The notes below the pieces were generated by a model, which saw nothing but the letters and a program-made list of their open reading frames with translations, made no database searches and was not told where the DNA came from. A program made the translations under genes and the position numbers. A stretch of DNA of 20,789 bases, taken from assembly GCF_001186125.1 (NCBI RefSeq), contig NW_014039902.1, positions 31,889 to 52,677 on the forward strand, in the 5' to 3' direction. Origin of the DNA: Sphaeroforma arctica JP610. Taxonomy: Eukaryota > Opisthokonta > Ichthyosporea > Ichthyophonida. Below are positions 17,581 to 20,789 of the stretch, in pieces. The first letter of the stretch is position 1; each line of letters opens with the position of its first letter.

Positions 17581-19867
17581 CTACCGCCAAAAGGAAGGTG
17601 TTATAGCATTTGAGATACAAAGCAGATAGTGTTTTTCTTCCGGGTGTGCGTATTGCATTAATGTATATGCATCAAATCAATGGTGACAGGGCTATCAGTA
17701 CGCACACGTGAACATCACGTACATACAGAGTAGTCATCTTGCGTATAGAGTTATCGCATCCAACAAACACAGGGCACTGAACACGTAACCACACACTCAT
17801 CGCTACATCCATACTTACTGGAATCGCACCGCCTCCGATTGTGTGCCTTTTAAGAAAAGTGTGCGGCCGCGGAATGGATCTAGTGATTGTCAGATAAGTA
17901 AGCAATACGTATAGTCAGTGTCCACCATCCGAGCATTCATCCTTGCAGAATTTTACACATGCTGCACTAATTGCGTCCTGCGCCGAAGTGGAACCTAAGC
18001 CATACTTAGTAGAGTGCTTGGTAGATAACCGTTTTTGAGACCGTGCAGAATACAACGGGTCTTCCACCACAAACGGGGATGTGTTGACGAACAAGACCAG
18101 GCCGACCAGATTGTATGATACTCACCTGTGAAATCTGGAAAGTCGAATATATCATCTATGTGCTGACCTATGTGGTTCACATTGCACCTCCATTTGTAGG
18201 CGCCCTTGTCCGTACGCACCACATTGCTTGACAGATACCTCAGAACTGCTTCGTCTTCTTCAACGCTGTGTGTTTGTAAATATGGGTTCGTGGTAATATC
18301 GTGGATCGAGTTCTTGTTGACGGTGAGTTTGAAAGGCATATTCGAATTGAGTCGAAACCGACTTTTCACGCAAAAAGTTCTACCAATTGCCTTACCCTTT
18401 CAAGAGACCGCTCAACATCATGTATGCATCGTTTCGGTTTCGTATTTGTGAAAGGTCTAATTTCTGCATTGCTTCAAAGTGTTTCTGTGGGAGAAGTGAT
18501 CGAAAAAGTGATCAAAACGTCCTTAGTCGACAGTGCAGAGATGTGCCTGAATGTCAGAGTCCGTCGATTATACTTGACAGGTCATTCATAAGACGTTAGC
18601 AAATCCCAGCCAGTATAACTGCTGGTCCCCATCGGTGTAGCTATGAGCGTTCGTCACGGCCACAAAAGATTCGCAGACAAACATGCTGGTTTCTGTATGC
18701 ACTGTATGGTATCGCGATATGCCGACGCTCGGAGTGTTATAAGGAGCTCCACACATTAACAGCTGATGGCACAAGAAGGGAAAACCTGTCATCAAGACCT
18801 ACTTCGTAGGCCAGGGTAGCACAGACAGTCGCACATACCCACTTACATTCACCTCTGTGATTCGGCCGTAATTGACAGGTGCCGCGTCTTCTACAACTAA
18901 CCGGTCGACAAGTTCCGGCTCAGAGAGAGCGAGTGCCATCACCACCTTCCCCCCCTAAAGAGGCAAAAGGGTGCACTTGATGAGATGCCCCGATAAGATC
19001 TCAAATGCAGACCACCATTCACTACAGGTATTGACCAGGCTGAATTTTTGGTTCAATGAAATCTCTGTGGAATAACAGAGGCGTATACATAAGCACTGAA
19101 GACCAATACCCTGCCCAATAGGAGAAGCCAGCTGCATAACGATTAGAGATAAACATGGGACCTCAGACAAATTCGTTTGCAAATGCTAAGTAACTGAGTA
19201 GAATAAGCATAAATAGTCATGGCCACGACACGCGGGATCGATGACAACAGTCAACCAAAATGTACCATACTATGACCGAGGAAGGAAGCCTTCGGTATGT
19301 GCAAGTCCAGCAACAACGCCTTGAGATCAGCAACCATCGCCGAGTAGGTATGCAGCGGTTTGTGGGGGCTGTTGCCGTGGTTACGGACGTCTGGAGGGGG
19401 TTTGGGATATTGGTATGTACATGAAATCTACAATGAGTTTGGCACACCTAACATATCATGGGTAGGAATTGTAGGATATGTAGATGGCCGAAATTGTCAA
19501 ACTCGAACAAATGTGCAAAAGTCAAGTGCTAATACAGTATAGATATCATACCGACAGTGTAGACGTCCCTGTGCACATCCCTGGCGAACCTCTTCGCCAG
19601 GGCACGCCAATTCACTTTGGCACCAAACAATCCGTGCACTATCACCAAAGGAGGACACTTGGGGGTGCGTATTGGTTCTTTATCAGTACCGCTACTGTGT
19701 AAGTGACTTGTCCGGCTATGTGGAGATTTATGGTGCATTTTCAGCACCCCTTCGTTCACATATTTGTCGTAGGACAATGTAACTGGCACAACACGGGAAA
19801 GAACACTCGTGGATGCATATCTGTGAGGGGGTAATAGAATAGGAAGTGAATTACATTGTTTTGGCAT
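17451..19867 (-). CDS. ABHD11: ABHD11-type alpha/beta hydrolase, complete seven-exon gene, 322 aa
   Basis: Exons: 19552-19867, 19266-19390, 18847-18954, 18396-18484, 18126-18265, 17819-17879, 17451-17580; 969 coding bases, all phases close. Seen: a basic, Ser/Thr-rich N-terminus (about residues 1-35, with RYASTSVLSR) that looks like a mitochondrial presequence; PPLVIVHGLFGAKVNW (HG 78-79); DVRNHGNSPH; GHSMGG with Ser146; VVEDAAPVNY with Asp170; lid region 184-259; RTLFLKGTQ; GHWVH with His301. Known: ABHD11 is a mitochondrial serine hydrolase that helps protect the lipoylated 2-oxoglutarate dehydrogenase complex in human cells; the YbfF/ABHD11 family uses Ser, Asp after the next strand, and a late His, as here. 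An in-frame TGA lies 24 bases before this ATG, which supports the start. Length equals the family norm. The neighbour helicase gene has no clear functional link. Confidence 0.94.
17819..17879 (-). CDS. ABHD11: ABHD11 exon 6: strand beta-7, 61-bp exon
   Basis: A 61-base exon encodes DPFRGRTLFLKGTQSEAVRF, matching the PTLFLLGGNSQFV stretch of the family. Acceptor CACTAG, donor GTAAGT; it supplies two bases at each end, exactly as its neighbours need. It is too short for simple ORF detection. Confidence 0.92.
18126..18265 (-). CDS. ABHD11: ABHD11 exon 5: lid region
   Basis: It encodes VEEDEAVLRYLSSNVVRTDK, then GAYKWRCNVNHIGQHIDDIF. YKWRCNVN matches the FVWRVNLDAL stretch of ABHD11. Acceptor AAACACACAG, donor GTGAGT. 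Confidence 0.94.
18396..18484 (-). CDS. ABHD11: ABHD11 exon 4: lid helices
   Basis: It encodes KHFEAMQKLDLSQIRNRNDA and YMMLSGLLK. This is the amphipathic lid region found after the acid strand in the family. Acceptor TCTCCCACAG, donor GTAAGG; two bases carry over. Confidence 0.92.
18847..18954 (-). CDS. ABHD11: ABHD11 exon 3: rest of elbow and acid Asp
   Basis: Thirty-six codons, phase 0 at both ends: GGKVVMALALSEPELVDRLV, then VEDAAPVNYGRITEVN. It carries Asp170, 24 residues after the nucleophile. Acceptor TTTAG, donor GTAAGT. Confidence 0.95.
19266..19390 (-). CDS. ABHD11: ABHD11 exon 2: ends in the nucleophile elbow
   Basis: It encodes DVRNHGNSPHKPLHTYSAMV and ASFLGHSM. The exon ends two residues short of the complete GHSMGG motif at a GTACAT donor, so Ser146 is near the exon end. 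This reading frame has no ATG at its start, so simple ORF finding misses it. Confidence 0.94.
19552..19867 (-). CDS. ABHD11: ABHD11 exon 1: presequence and oxyanion motif
   Basis: From ATG at 19867 to a GTATGA donor; 105 codons plus one base. It holds the putative mitochondrial presequence and PPLVIVHGLFGAKVNW. A perfect 10-bp inverted repeat lies near its 3' end (19579-19602). Confidence 0.93.
19579..19602 (-). other. Perfect 10-bp hairpin inside ABHD11 exon 1
   Basis: CCCTGGCGAA and TTCGCCAGGG pair without mismatch around a 4-base loop (GAGG in the mRNA sense). It codes for the LAKRFAR stretch and ends 27 bases before the donor site. Confidence 0.8.
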
Positions 19868-20693
19868 CGAAGAGCGCCTACTGACGTGGACTCACCTGAA
19901 GACATATCTGGTGTAAATGATATATATCTTCCTTCGTTTCAAAGCACAATCTTGGGCACTATGTAGTAGCGTTTGGCATAGTAATGAATCCAGACAAGCT
20001 CGCCAACAGCTGCGATCGATAGCTAATACGCTCACTATGAGAGACGTCGATGGGTTCACAGACTGACGCCATTGGGAATATCGCGTGCATTCATTTGCTT
20101 CTGAGTGTGTAGCTGATGGCGATACTGTAAAGGCTGCAACCTCGTATGCAATCAGACGTTGAATGTACATAAAAGGGAATGATGTATTTAGTACAAGCAC
20201 GGGAGGCAGATTGGTTGTATACATACATAGTACTGTATAATTTAGCATAACCAAACGCAGGCCGTACACTTGAGAATAAATAGACAACCGCCATATCTCG
20301 CTATGAAGTGCAACAGCAAACAAGTCAGCATTCCATCTACTTGACATGCATACGCATGGCGTACACAAACGTATATACGAAGGCACGTGCTAAAAGATCA
20401 ACAATAGATGCAAGTCAATCCCGTCCGTTGTTCTTCTTTCCTACTAAACATATTAAAGTTTATGTGTACACAATTCTTAGTGAGATTATGTAGCTATGTT
20501 ACAGAAGTATGGCCAGACGAATACAGAACCATGTGCGCTGAGATCAAAATATTTGTCAGATATGTGAATAAAGATGCGATATGAACTTGCAAGTATGCTT
20601 GTGGATGAAGCTCCAGTCGTAAACAGACATGTGTAATGACAGAATTCAAATCAGTAACGATGCAATGCATAGATAGGAATACACGCATATAAT
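19868..20693. other. Region upstream of ABHD11, no gene seen
   Basis: About 0.8 kb that should hold the ABHD11 5' UTR and promoter. A 164-codon minus-strand open frame (19892-20386) has no motif, and its composition looks random. I see no strong promoter element. Confidence 0.6.
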
Positions 20694-20789
20694 ACACACA
20701 CACACACACATACACATATATACACACAAACACAAACACAAACACAAACACAAACACACACACTAACACACACACACACACACACACGA
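20694..20789. repeat. (CA)n microsatellite with (CACAAA)n core at the right edge
   Basis: CA dinucleotides surround a short TA-rich interruption and a run of about five CACAAA hexamers (roughly 20724-20756). The tract reaches the window edge, so its full length is unknown. Confidence 0.96.

Noticed and set aside
17995-18120. Extension of ABHD11 exon 5 past its donor to the next stop
   Set aside because: The 61-base exon 6 and exon 7 give the conserved family C-terminus with exact phases, so the extension is intronic.
19892-20386. 164-codon minus-strand open frame upstream of ABHD11
   Set aside because: It shows no motif or domain-like pattern, and ABHD11 already has a supported start with an in-frame stop just before it.

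Overview
This window is intron-rich nuclear DNA from a eukaryote, probably unicellular. Both genes I recognise lie on the minus strand and are cut by many GT-AG introns, mostly 100 to 1000 nt. The window starts inside an (AT)n run and ends inside a (CA)n run, so it may be a whole contig of a draft assembly. The lineage cannot be fixed from the sequence. A unicellular relative of animals is only a guess.

Right part (17451-19867, minus): a complete seven-exon ABHD11-type serine hydrolase of 322 residues. It has a likely mitochondrial N-terminus, the HG oxyanion motif, the GHSMGG nucleophile elbow, the acid Asp and the GHWVH histidine. All splice phases close.

Left and centre (16427 down to at least 343, minus): about 22 exons that join in phase and read like one very large protein of about 2,400 residues or more, running off the left edge. 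Its first part is a UPF1/SEN1-type SF1 helicase (exons 1-2). Its second part is a TRANK1-like module: a linker (exons 3-4), a UvrD-type SF1 helicase (exons 5-12), TPR-like helices (exons 13-15) and a long helical C-terminus of unknown role (exons 16-22). From memory, large land-plant proteins carry the same order of two helicases and helical repeats, so I favour one gene, but an in-frame stop at 12650 also allows a stand-alone UPF1-like product. The UvrD-type Walker A reads GRSGTGRPT instead of the usual GRSGTGKTT, while the other helicase motifs look normal. In four places the reading frame steps in the same direction, as if one base were missing each time. Assembly indels, very short introns and gene decay are all possible.

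Between the genes (16428-17450) and upstream of ABHD11 (19868-20693) I see no further genes. The first spacer holds a GTTCAG-rich cluster upstream of the helicase start codon, and that ATG sits in a YY1-like AAGATGGCGGC sequence. I found no RNA gene, CRISPR array, viral relic or transposon, and no supported gene on the plus strand.
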